Below the pieces are notes generated by a model. It saw only the letters and a list, made by a program, of their open reading frames with translations. It was not told the DNA's origin and searched no databases. Shown one piece after another: positions 18,301 to 26,239 of a stretch of DNA of 64,000 nucleotides. Each line of letters begins with the position of its first letter. Within the stretch, counting starts at the first letter, position 1. The translations under genes were made by a program, and so were the position numbers. The DNA lies in the NCBI GenBank assembly GCA_035439445.1, contig DAORKG010000015.1, positions 1 to 64,000 on the forward strand. Reading direction: 5' to 3'. Origin of the DNA: UBA4416 sp035439445 (GTDB lineage: Bacteria > Bacteroidota > Bacteroidia > B-17B0 > Aurantibacillaceae).

Positions 18301-20898
18301 TGATATTCCTGATGCTGTTGAATTTGCTGCAGTATAAGATGGAATATTCCCAGTACCTAAATTAGTTAAACCTATGGCGGTATTTGTATTCGACCAATCA
18401 AAAGTCGTACTTGTTACGCTTCCTGTTAAGTTAATAGTGGGAACATTAATACCTGCACAATAAGTTCCGCTAGCTATAGCATTTACATTTGGTATAGGAT
18501 TTACTCCTATAGTATAGCTTGTTGGAGTTCCAATACATGAATTAGCTGTAGGAGTTATAGTAATAACACCTGATATTGGCCCCGAACCATTATTGGATGC
18601 ATTAAATGAAGGTACTGTATTTGAACCTGAGTTTGCAACTCCAATACTAGTATTAGTATTTGTCCAATTATATGTTGTACCTGTTACATTCCCAGAAAAT
18701 GTTGTTGCCGACACGGTAACGCCACTGCAATAAGTAGAACTAGGAACCGAATTAACAGTTGGAATTGGGTTTACTGAAATTGTATAATTAGTAGGGACTC
18801 CAATACAGTTATTTGCGGAAGGAGTTACAGTAACAACACCTGATATACCAGAAGAGGAAGTATTAGTTGTTGCAAATGACGCTATATTTCCAATGCCTGA
18901 AGTTGCTAGGCCAATACTTGAATTTGTATTACTCCAGCTATAAGTTGTACTTGTTACACTACCCGTAAAATTAGCTGCCGGCGCTGTTGTTCCAGCACAA
19001 TAAGTGCCACTTGGAACTGCATTAATATTTGGTATTGGATTTACTGTGATTGTATAATTTATAGGAGGCCCTACACATAAATTAGCTGTTGGTGTGACTG
19101 AAATTACAGCACTTACAGGAGATGATCCGGTATTATTAGCAGTAAAGGCTGGAGTATTCCCTGTTCCACTTGCTCCCAAGCCGATAGAAGTGTTTGTATT
19201 TGTCCAGTTAAAAGTTGTTCCTGAAACAGAACTAGAAAAAGCTGAGGCTGGAACACTTCCATTATGACATATGGATGTATTAGTAGGTGTTGTCATCGTA
19301 GGCAATGGATTAACCGTTACTCGACTTAAGGCTGTATCTTGACATCCATTCGAATCAGAATACGTTAAGGTATATATAGATGTTGACCCAGGTGAAACGG
19401 ATGCTGACGCTGCATTTCCTCCACTTGGAGACCAAGTATAAGATCCTGCTCCATTATTAACTGTAGTTGTTAATGCAGCAGCTGTCCCTGCACAAATAGT
19501 TGTAGAGTTAGCAGAAGCTATAGCTGATGGATATAAAGAGACGGAATATGTTAAAAATGTTGTACAATTTGCATAAGAAGTTAACTGGCAAGTATACGTT
19601 GTAGTTGTTGTAGGAGTAACAGCTACTGTCTGTGTTGTTGCTCCACCTGGAGTCCAAGAGTAAGTAAACAAACCAACTGGCGCACTTAATACTGTTGATT
19701 TAGTAGGACACACTTTATTAATTCCAGTTATAGCCAATGGAGAACATGTAGCATCAATATAAGCATATGCAAAATGCGCTCCTCTAGTACAATCTCCAAC
19801 AGTATACCTCACTGTTACACAAGTACCTATATATGGAGTTAAATCTACTGCTACTGGTGACCAGTTTTTCCAATAAACATTGCTCCCAACTCCTGCTAAT
19901 GTAAAACCTGGTATTCCAGGCCCTCCAGTTACTAAATACTGACCACAAGCAACTGCATTTCCTGAACAATCATAAATATCAGTTTTAAAAAATGGTTGTT
20001 CCTGATTGGTATGATCAGAACCTGCATCCTGAATAACCACGGCATAGTAATAAACAAATAAGGCATTGGAAGCCGTTACAGTAAATTTTTGTTCTAATGT
20101 TGCTCCACATGCTCCTGGAACACCACCTAAGTACTGCCCTGTTGAACCAAATGTCCCAAAATCACCAAGCCTTATAGAATTTGTTCCTCCCGCGGGATTA
20201 ACTATTGGAAATCCACCATAGGGATCTATCCCTGGCCCACTTGTAACTGAATGTTGAGTAGGTGAAATACCATAATACATAGGAATATATGTGGGGGTTG
20301 GCGCTCCAGTTGCTCCGATATTTACCGCTCCTGTTGTTCCAATCCATCCAGATAAATCACCATTATCGTAACCAATATTTGTACAAGCAGGTTGCAATGG
20401 CGCAACTGGTTGATTGACGTGATATTGAATAGTTAATGAATAACTAATACATGTTTCAGTGAATGTTGCTGTTGGATAATTATCAATCATTACGTAATAA
20501 CAACTGCCTGCAGTGGCTGTAACTGAAAGAATACTATTCATATAATTAGCTCCTGTAAAATTTGTAGAAGCCCAATTAGAACCGGACGCATTAGGCGTAG
20601 AAGTATATACCATAACTGCTGGTGGTGTACCATAAGCATTCGACATCATGATATCTATAACTCCGGATGTTGGTGCACAGAAATAATATAACCAGTCTTT
20701 CCCATCTGGAGTAATTCCGTATGGACCAAGAGGATTATAATTATCTACATGTCCACATGTGGTTCCATTAGAAGAGAAAGGAAGCGTTATGGGACTTGCA
20801 GCAGCTGCTGTTGCATTATCCCCACCCTGAGCTTGTAATTTGTAAGAAAAAAACAGTAAGGAAACTAGATAAATTTTAAATAATAAAATTATTCTCAT
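15361..20898 (-). CDS. Giant T9SS type B surface protein with Ig-like repeats and PKD domains
   Basis: The protein has 1845 residues. A signal peptide (about 1-23, ending LQAQ) is followed by an N-terminal domain (about 25-170) and a lectin-like or discoidal region (about 170-385) with a Cys-rich segment. Seven 90-residue repeats run from about 529 to 1160, each opening NPIPxV and containing TYCxG, a Trp and ISGVITVTPxAN. Further Ig-like and SprB-type modules follow, then two PKD domains (WSWNFGDGGTSS about 1600; YIWGFGDEF about 1690). The last 90 residues are a gliding motility-associated type B sorting domain (IPNCFTPEAADGIND, FDRWGEKIF). It is expected to be exported by T9SS and attached to or shed from the surface as an adhesin or filament, comparable to SprB-like proteins. 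The substrate is unknown. Confidence 0.95.
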   Translation of the reverse strand: MRIILLFKIYLVSLLFFSYKLQAQGGDNATAAAASPITLPFSSNGTTCGHVDNYNPLGPYGITPDGKDWLYYFCAPTSGVIDIMMSNAYGTPPAVMVYTSTPNASGSNWASTNFTGANYMNSILSVTATAGSCYYVMIDNYPTATFTETCISYSLTIQYHVNQPVAPLQPACTNIGYDNGDLSGWIGTTGAVNIGATGAPTPTYIPMYYGISPTQHSVTSGPGIDPYGGFPIVNPAGGTNSIRLGDFGTFGSTGQYLGGVPGACGATLEQKFTVTASNALFVYYYAVVIQDAGSDHTNQEQPFFKTDIYDCSGNAVACGQYLVTGGPGIPGFTLAGVGSNVYWKNWSPVAVDLTPYIGTCVTVRYTVGDCTRGAHFAYAYIDATCSPLAITGINKVCPTKSTVLSAPVGLFTYSWTPGGATTQTVAVTPTTTTTYTCQLTSYANCTTFLTYSVSLYPSAIASANSTTICAGTAAALTTTVNNGAGSYTWSPSGGNAASASVSPGSTSIYTLTYSDSNGCQDTALSRVTVNPLPTMTTPTNTSICHNGSVPASAFSSSVSGTTFNWTNTNTSIGLGASGTGNTPAFTANNTGSSPVSAVISVTPTANLCVGPPINYTITVNPIPNINAVPSGTYCAGTTAPAANFTGSVTSTTYSWSNTNSSIGLATSGIGNIASFATTNTSSSGISGVVTVTPSANNCIGVPTNYTISVNPIPTVNSVPSSTYCSGVTVSATTFSGNVTGTTYNWTNTNTSIGVANSGSNTVPSFNASNNGSGPISGVITITPTANSCIGTPTSYTIGVNPIPNVNAIASGTYCAGINVPTINLTGSVTSTTFDWSNTNTAIGLTNLGTGNIPSYTAANSTASGISGIITVTPSANACIGTPINYTVVVNPIPSVNTVPSATYCSGATVPAAAFAGSVTGTAFNWTNNNTSIGVASSGSNTVPSFNASNNSSGPISGVITVTPSANSCVGSSTNFTITVNPIPNVNSVPSATYCSGVSVPVTNLTGSVTSTTFDWSNTNTSIGLTNLGNGNIPSYTAANATTSGISGVITVTPTANACVGSPVNYTVVVNPIPNVSPVTSTAVCSGANVSTVNFSGNVIGTSFVWNNSNTTIGLGNSGIGNVPSFTSSNSSVSSVIGVVSVTPTANSCLGIPINYSVTVNPNPLAPTVSNPTICPGSSATLTATAPGGTYNWYDNNVSGTLLATNASYTTPSLTTTTSYYVNTTNAFGCVSPFTPVTATVLNFLAVSASPNQTICVGSNATLGVNPSGGGYVYSWDSPGSIAFSNIANPSVTPNTTTNYTVTVTSPNGCTGSAQTQVFVNPLPIAYAGNPIAFCDGQSGSIGSAPISGYSYSWIPTTGLNNPSVSNPVVTLQNSGSTPSTSNYTLTVTLNGCQASNQVQVTVNPLPQSVAGTPLTLCSGQSGTLGTVNNSNYSYAWTPATNLSSSTISNPSVSAINVGSSNLNYTYTVTTTEVSTSCQSNAQVVVSILPLPTVNAGSNTGVCEGVASIQLNGTMGGAVNSVIWSGGTGSFNASNTILNPSYIPSSGDFMNSSMTLTLTGLSIAPCPNVTSTVQIDFYKKPAINFIVNYPAGCPEHCVHFTDQSMVPPPDAIQSWSWNFGDGGTSSVQNPDHCYTQSGKYSVTLTATTNHMCSNTLTIPDMVEVYPVPVAAFYATPPVGNVSDPNIEFQNTSQGAVSYIWGFGDEFNPNDNSSTAINPSHAYTNSGEYVVTLIAISDHGCEDRASMTVKIDPEFTFYIPNCFTPEAADGINDIFTGMGVGIEKYEMWVFDRWGEKIFYTDDIHKGWNGKKLGHDNVVQQDVYIWKVKLTDVFNKKHEYIGHVTLLK
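17411..19310. repeat. Seven-unit 270-bp coding repeat in the giant adhesin
   Basis: Unit boundaries recur near 17680, 17951, 18220, 18490, 18761 and 19031, a period of 270 bp (90 residues). Units are not equally related: units 3 and 5 share SNTVPSFNASNN, while units 4 and 6 share GNIPSYTAAN and TSTTFDWSNTN, so a two-unit (540-bp) block has been duplicated. Identity is well below 100%, indicating older duplication than the repeat at 61-360. Confidence 0.9.
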
Positions 20899-21354
20899 TT
20901 TGTAAGTGTTTAGTGGTTTTGTAGTAGATTTTAATCTGATTTAAAAGCAATATTAGAGAATAAAAATAATTTCATTTTGTAGGATTTTGGAATTTCAATA
21001 AAAAATATAAAATACTCCAAAAAACTTATTAAATAAGTATATGTGATGAGTAAATAGTAATGAAATTTGTATGTTTTTTGAAGTTCAAACTTTATACAAA
21101 ATTCAAAATAGTATTAATGATAAACATAAAATATTGAGCACTTTATTTGTGTAATTAGGAATAAATTATAGATTTTTAAGAATATTAATTTTTCAACTCA
21201 CTCATTCAAAATTGCGTTTCACCCAAAGAATAAATAATTTTACTCAGGCAGACTGAAAATAATAGGATTGATTTTCAGACACTTAAGTTCCCTGTAACAT
21301 TTATTTAACCGATACATGTAACTATTTTACCTCAATTGTATTATAAGTTCTGTA
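20899..21354. other. 456-base divergent intergenic region between adhesin and sigma factor genes
   Basis: There is no coding potential here. The region must hold the promoters of the giant adhesin (minus) and the ECF sigma gene (plus). On the sigma side there is an inverted repeat, CTGAAAAT (21253-21260) with ATTTTCAG (21271-21278), and two direct copies of TGTAAC (21293-21298 and 21317-21322). No consensus TAnnTTTG was found for either gene, so an alternative-sigma promoter is possible. Confidence 0.5.
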
Positions 21355-21951
21355 ATGCTTTTAGACGCAGTTCATATGGAATTTTCACCCCGATATCACC
21401 ATACCGCAGAGATGTTGCTCGATGAGCAAACCATCATTGAAGCTGCTAAACAAAACCCAGAACATTTTGGGCCATTATACGACAAATACTACAAACAAAT
21501 CTTTGGATATGTTTACCAACGTATGGACGACAAAGACACTGCATTTGATTTGACTGCTCAAGTGTTTTTAAAAGCATTAACCAATATTGAAAAATATGAA
21601 TATAAAGGTGTTCCTTTTGCAAGTTGGTTATATCGTATTGCTCATAGTGAAGTAATGCAATTATTTAGAAATCAAAAAAACTTAAGAACTATTAATGCCG
21701 ACGTTAGTGATTTAAGACATATTTGCGAAGAGGTTGAAGAAGAATATATGGAGCAGTACAAAGGGATTTTAATGAATGTGATTAAAGAATTACCCGAAGA
21801 TGAGCTTCAATTGATAGAATTACGTTTTTTTGAAAAACGCGCATTTAAAGAAATTGCAGAGATATTAAATTTAACTGAAACTAATGCTAAAGTGAAATTA
21901 TATCGCATTTTAGAACGAGTTAAAAAAACGCTTACAAAAACATCCAAATAA
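21355..21951 (+). CDS. ECF-type RNA polymerase sigma factor
   Basis: This protein of up to 198 residues has the sigma region 2 segment FGPLYDKYYKQIFGYVYQRM with DKDTAFDLTAQVFLKAL, and a region 4 helix-turn-helix (LPEDELQLIELRFFEKRAFKEIAEIL followed by NLTETNAKVKLYRIL). There is no region 1.1 or 3, so it is an ECF (group 4) factor. Start choice is uncertain: ATGs at 21355, 21376 and 21412 are in frame, and the last (giving MLLDEQTIIEAAKQNP) matches the usual ECF N-terminus best. Its stop overlaps the ATG of the membrane protein gene by one base, which suggests that the partner controls its activity. Confidence 0.93.
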   Translation: MLLDAVHMEFSPRYHHTAEMLLDEQTIIEAAKQNPEHFGPLYDKYYKQIFGYVYQRMDDKDTAFDLTAQVFLKALTNIEKYEYKGVPFASWLYRIAHSEVMQLFRNQKNLRTINADVSDLRHICEEVEEEYMEQYKGILMNVIKELPEDELQLIELRFFEKRAFKEIAEILNLTETNAKVKLYRILERVKKTLTKTSK

Positions 21952-23726
21952 TGGGAACAAAATTTAATCTTGACAGAGAGCCAGTTACTGACGAAGAAAT
22001 TAATTCACACAAAGATTTTGGCGAATTAGTCAACAAGTTCAAAAAACAAAGCATCGAAAAAGCCCGAAGTGATGTTAACTTTTTAAAAAATAAAAAAGTA
22101 ACCTATTCGGCAATCATAGCGGGAGTCGCCGTTGTTTGCACAGTTACTTATTTCGCCGTATTTAAAAAAGAACCACCAAAAGAAACAGTTAATGATAAAA
22201 TAGTTACTTCTCAAAATCAACATACAAATTCCCCAGAGAATAAGCAAAATAAAGCTTTTATCGCTCCTCCCATCTCTAAACTAAACGTACCTTACTCTTC
22301 CTACAAAGTAAAAGCTGAACAAGGTGCTACCATAAAACATAAATCCAACTCCAAAATTATTATTCCTAAAAACGCCTTTATTGACAAACAAGGCCAAGAT
22401 ATTGTTGGAGAAGTTGAAATTAAATACAGAGAATTTCATAATCAAGCAGACATCATCGCTAGTGGAATCCCGATGACTTATGACAGTGCAGGAGTTCAAT
22501 CTCATTTAGAAAGTGCCGGAATGATTGATATTAAAGGCTATCAAAATGGAGTGCCAGTGTTTATTAATCCAAAAAAACAAATTACTGTTGAATTTGCATC
22601 TGAACATAAAGAAGACAAATACAACATGTATGAATTAGATACGATAGCCAAAAACTGGACATACATAAGCCGAGATAATTCATTGTTAAATAAAAACCAA
22701 TCATTACCAGCTCAACAATTACGATCAAAAGAAATCGAAAAAACAGATTCTCCTAAAGCCAATGAATTACAAAAACAAATAGATGCAATTCCTCCAAAAG
22801 TAGAAGCTGAGAGAGTGACTTATAATCAAAAGGTAAATCAACTACCTAAACATGTTGAACCTAATAAACCTGCAAAAGCAATTGCCGGCAGACCACAATT
22901 TCAATTAGATGTAAATTACAAAGAGTTTCCTGAATTAGCAGCATTTAAAAATGCTGTATTTGAAGTTGGAACAGAAAACAAAAATTACAATTCAAAATTA
23001 GCTGATGTTACTTGGAGTAGTGCCGAAGTTTCAGAAGGTCCACAAAAAGGGAAAAACTATTTACTAACTTTAAAATTAAGAGAGAGAGTAGAAAAGCTAA
23101 TTGTTTACCCTGCCTTATCCGGAGCCGATTATGAGCAAGCATTAAAATCATATGAATCAAAATTTGCGGAATATAAAACACTAGCTGCAAAAAGAGAAGC
23201 TGATGAAAAGAGATTGAAAGAAGAATTTGAAGCAAAACAAGCTGCTCTTTTTGAAGAAAGAAAAAGATTAAAAGAAGAACAAGTTCAGGCAAATATAAAA
23301 TACTGGCAAGAGCAGCAACGAAAATTAGATGAAGAATATAATTCAATGGGGAACCAGGAAAAAGTAGTAAGAATATTTAATATTAGCAGATTTAATATTT
23401 ATAACTCTGATTGTCCGCATAATCTTCCTAATCAAGCAAAATTAAATCCTACATATATTGTTAGTAATGGAAAGTCTGTTAGACCAATAACTGTTTATTT
23501 AATATCTCATTCAAGAAATATAGTTTATAATTTACAATACGGTCAACTTCCATATAACCCAAATGAAAAATACAGTTTATGTATTTTAACCAATGGAAAA
23601 TTATACTTGTGTAATAAAGAAACTTTTTCAGAAATAATTGCTTCTAAACAAAATAAAATACCTGTAACCGAACTTGACGCCAATGTAAATGATGCGGCGG
23701 ATTTAAAAAAAGCTATAGGTATATAA
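21951..23726 (+). CDS. Single-pass membrane protein coupled to the ECF sigma factor (possible anti-sigma)
   Basis: This 591-residue protein has about 50 cytoplasmic residues, a transmembrane helix at 51-71 (TYSAIIAGVAVVCTVTYFAV) and a long periplasmic part. Residues about 110-215 form a conserved beta-rich domain (NSKIIIPKNAFIDKQGQ, GEVEIKYREFHNQADIIASG) seen in many Bacteroidota envelope proteins and reminiscent of ZU5-like folds. A strongly charged coiled coil spans about 395-465. The C-terminal 120 residues are a small globular domain. The topology and the one-base overlap with the sigma gene suggest an anti-sigma or sensor role, but I see no recognised zinc anti-sigma motif (HxxxCxxC). 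The role is inferred. Confidence 0.85.
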   Translation: MGTKFNLDREPVTDEEINSHKDFGELVNKFKKQSIEKARSDVNFLKNKKVTYSAIIAGVAVVCTVTYFAVFKKEPPKETVNDKIVTSQNQHTNSPENKQNKAFIAPPISKLNVPYSSYKVKAEQGATIKHKSNSKIIIPKNAFIDKQGQDIVGEVEIKYREFHNQADIIASGIPMTYDSAGVQSHLESAGMIDIKGYQNGVPVFINPKKQITVEFASEHKEDKYNMYELDTIAKNWTYISRDNSLLNKNQSLPAQQLRSKEIEKTDSPKANELQKQIDAIPPKVEAERVTYNQKVNQLPKHVEPNKPAKAIAGRPQFQLDVNYKEFPELAAFKNAVFEVGTENKNYNSKLADVTWSSAEVSEGPQKGKNYLLTLKLRERVEKLIVYPALSGADYEQALKSYESKFAEYKTLAAKREADEKRLKEEFEAKQAALFEERKRLKEEQVQANIKYWQEQQRKLDEEYNSMGNQEKVVRIFNISRFNIYNSDCPHNLPNQAKLNPTYIVSNGKSVRPITVYLISHSRNIVYNLQYGQLPYNPNEKYSLCILTNGKLYLCNKETFSEIIASKQNKIPVTELDANVNDAADLKKAIGI

Positions 23727-23749
23727 ATCAAACATAAAAACCACTACTT

Positions 23750-24532
23750 ATGAAAAAAACAATAATTGCATCTATTGCAGTAGCTTTACTGTGCCTTTCT
23801 TTTACAAAAGAAAAAACTTTTGTACCACCTGGTACCATGCAAATAAATGACACGTTGTTTGCAGATGAAACAGAAATATCTAATTTTAGTTGGTTAGAGT
23901 TTGAGCACTGGACAAAAGCTATTTATGGCGCTAATTCAAAAGAACATTTAGCAGTTTTACCTGATACTTTAGTTTGGAGAGAAAAATTGGCATATAACGA
24001 ACCTTATGTGCAATACTATTATCGTCATCCAGCATATAAAGATTATCCAGTTGTAGGAATTAGTTATGAGCAAGCAATTGCATACTGCAAATGGAGAACG
24101 GAGCGTGTTAAAACATTTTTAACTCGTAAAAAGGATTTTTCAAACCATAATTTTGAATACCGTTTGCCTACAAAAGCTGAATGGGAAAATCTAGCTGAAA
24201 CATCTTCTTTTGCTCTAAATAATAATGGAAAAAACGAGAAAGGGATTTACTTATTGAATTGTATTAATCCTTTACCAAATGGAGATTGCATGCATGCTCC
24301 CTATCCAGATGTGACAGCTCCTGTAAAATCATACGAGAAAAATTTCATTGGCTTATATAACATGTTAGGAAATGTAGCTGAAATGATAAAAGAGCAAGGC
24401 ATTTGCAAGGGTGGAAGCTGGAGAAACAGGCTTGAAGAATGCAGAGTTGGAAAAGATCAGGCATTCACAAAACCAAACTCATGGACAGGATTTAGATGTG
24501 TTTGTGTTGTGAAGAAAACTTCTAATTCTTGA
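23750..24532 (+). CDS. Secreted SUMF1/FGE-fold protein (GldJ/GldK-like), probably non-catalytic
   Basis: This 260-residue protein has a signal peptide (about 1-20) and a formylglycine-generating-enzyme-type sulfatase-modifying fold: PVVGISYEQAIAYCKWR, YRLPTKAEWENLA, YNMLGNVAEMI, KGGSW (220-224) and GFRC (247-250). In true FGE two cysteines follow the GGS(Y/W) motif; here the first is Asn226 and only the second (Cys231) remains, so formylglycine formation is unlikely. The gliding/T9SS lipoproteins GldK and GldJ share this fold. It follows the membrane protein gene by 23 bases in the sigma cluster. A structural role in the envelope is inferred. Confidence 0.88.
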   Translation: MKKTIIASIAVALLCLSFTKEKTFVPPGTMQINDTLFADETEISNFSWLEFEHWTKAIYGANSKEHLAVLPDTLVWREKLAYNEPYVQYYYRHPAYKDYPVVGISYEQAIAYCKWRTERVKTFLTRKKDFSNHNFEYRLPTKAEWENLAETSSFALNNNGKNEKGIYLLNCINPLPNGDCMHAPYPDVTAPVKSYEKNFIGLYNMLGNVAEMIKEQGICKGGSWRNRLEECRVGKDQAFTKPNSWTGFRCVCVVKKTSNS

Positions 24533-26108
24533 AAATTTTATTGATGGTATTAAAATTTGTTTTCTCAAAAGACACTTTCAAAAAATAAATACCAACAGGC
24601 AAAACATCCAATGAACTAATGATTTTTGAGTTTCCTGTTTCTACCATTTTTGATTCTGAAATTAATACTCTTCCGGTTAAGTCAGTTATTTCATATAATA
24701 ATTCTCCCTTTTCAGGAGCATAAAAATCAAATCCAATGCTTGAACTTGAAGGATTAGGAGCAATACGACTAATAGAGGCTTTTGAGATATCAGCCTCAAT
24801 ACTCACAATATCCGAATAAGTCACCCTACCATTAAAACCAATTAATTTCAATCTATAGTATGAAATTTCACTGTTTGGATTTTCGTCTATTATAAAATAA
24901 TTTCTCAACTCAAAACTATTTCCGGCCCCCTTAATTCTTTTAATTTCTTCAAAACTAATCCCATCGATTGAACGCTCAACCACAAAATAATCATTATTTT
25001 TTTCTGTAAGTGTTTGCCATTGAATTGATACATTCTTCTCTGTTCTAATTGCCTTAAACATTATTAACTCAACAGGTAATATTGCACAGTTGACAGAACT
25101 AACAGAAATTGTTTGTGTTGCAACACAGCCCTTATTGTTTTGCGCCGTTAAAGTAAAAGTACCGCCTGCATTTGTTAATCCAGATACAGTTGTAGCAATT
25201 GCTGAAGGAGAATTAATTGTTCCTGCAGTCCCTACCCATGCATATGTTGGAGCTCCAGGCAAAGAAACAACAGCGGGATAAGGCGATGCTGGGTTTGTTG
25301 TTGGAGGAAATCCACCGCCTCCTATACTTCCTGTTAAAGTAATAGGATTTGAAACACAACTAGTTGCTATATTAACTACTGGAGTATATGCTTTTATATT
25401 TCCTAAAATAATGTATTGCAAAGCAGGATCTGATATTGTGTTGCCTGACCAATCTCTATTTCCCGAACCATAATCAATAACTATTCTGCTAATCATTTTT
25501 GACGATGATGATATTGTAAAATAATCTGCATTGCAATCATCATATGAGCAACCAGAAACTTGCAATGAACCACTTGTGGTTGTTAAATAAGCCGCACCTA
25601 TAAAACCTCCTGTACATGATGTTGCACCATTTTTACTTACCATTGCTGTTGTTAATGCAATTTGTCCGCCGGTTTGGTCATATGCTGTAATTCTTATATC
25701 ATCTCTAAAACTATTATCAGCACCATTCAAATCAGAAATTGTAAATGTTACTGGTCCACATACAGAGGGAGAAAATGACATATCTGCAGTAACAGTAGGA
25801 GAAGTTGATGAACGATTAGTTGCTAAGTACAAGCCGGTGATATTACCACAGGAACCTGGTGTATATGTTTTCCAATTTGGAGAAGTTCCTGAAACTCCTG
25901 CCGGTCCTGTTAAATTAAACCAGCCTGGATTACTACTATGGGAAATCTTAAGCGTTAAGGTTGTTCCATTTTGAGTATTTGTATAGGCATATGAATTTGC
26001 AGTCCATGTTAAACTAGGAGAATATCCTGATAAATCAAATGTAGATTGAGACTTTAATATGGAATTATAAAATACTACAAAGCCCAATAATAGATAGAAA
26101 CGCATCAT
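24522..26108 (-). CDS. T9SS type A sorting domain protein
   Basis: The protein has 528 residues and a signal peptide (about 1-20). The N-terminal 240 residues are a beta-rich domain with several cysteines and the segment DLNGADNSFRDDIRITAYD, resembling carbohydrate-binding or lectin domains. An Ig-like region follows (about 255-340), then an FN3-like segment (VSIQWQTLTEKNNDYFVVER). The C-terminal type A sorting domain carries APNPSS, LTGRVL and LPVGIYFLKVS. It is expected to be exported by T9SS. It has no enzyme motif. Its 3' end overlaps the SUMF1-fold gene by 11 bases in convergent orientation. The start could be either of two consecutive ATGs (26108 or 26105). Confidence 0.9.
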   Translation of the reverse strand: MMRFYLLLGFVVFYNSILKSQSTFDLSGYSPSLTWTANSYAYTNTQNGTTLTLKISHSSNPGWFNLTGPAGVSGTSPNWKTYTPGSCGNITGLYLATNRSSTSPTVTADMSFSPSVCGPVTFTISDLNGADNSFRDDIRITAYDQTGGQIALTTAMVSKNGATSCTGGFIGAAYLTTTSGSLQVSGCSYDDCNADYFTISSSSKMISRIVIDYGSGNRDWSGNTISDPALQYIILGNIKAYTPVVNIATSCVSNPITLTGSIGGGGFPPTTNPASPYPAVVSLPGAPTYAWVGTAGTINSPSAIATTVSGLTNAGGTFTLTAQNNKGCVATQTISVSSVNCAILPVELIMFKAIRTEKNVSIQWQTLTEKNNDYFVVERSIDGISFEEIKRIKGAGNSFELRNYFIIDENPNSEISYYRLKLIGFNGRVTYSDIVSIEADISKASISRIAPNPSSSSIGFDFYAPEKGELLYEITDLTGRVLISESKMVETGNSKIISSLDVLPVGIYFLKVSFEKTNFNTINKIFKN

Positions 26109-26205
26109 TTGGTTCGATTTAACAGTAAAAATAAATCAACCATAAAAAAACACTTAGAGTGCCAGCACCTTTCATGATGAGGGGCTAGCCCTTCAACCAA
26201 ATGAT
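26104..26205 (-). other. bioF-T9SS gene spacer with start-codon-sequestering inverted repeat
   Basis: AACCAAATGAT at 26195-26205 and its perfect complement at 26104-26114 can pair across 80 bases; in the minus-strand RNA the 3' arm contains the start codon at 26108. Inside lie the palindrome GGGCTAGCCC (26182-26191) and, on the minus strand, CACT-CTA-AGTG followed by seven T, a weak terminator-like element after bioF. It could act as a leader that controls translation, or simply as the bioF terminator. Confidence 0.4.
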
Positions 26206-26239
26206 TACAGATGAAAATTAAGCGTAAAAAAAATAAAAC

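Noticed and set aside
17411..19310. Regular 270-bp repeats as possible non-coding satellite
   Set aside because: They are in frame within the 1845-residue protein and vary as protein repeats do.
23008..23346. 112-residue Leu-rich minus-strand frame that looks like a membrane protein
   Set aside because: It is the complement of the Lys/Glu-rich coiled coil of the plus-strand membrane protein; AAG/GAA codons read in reverse give Leu, Phe and Ser.
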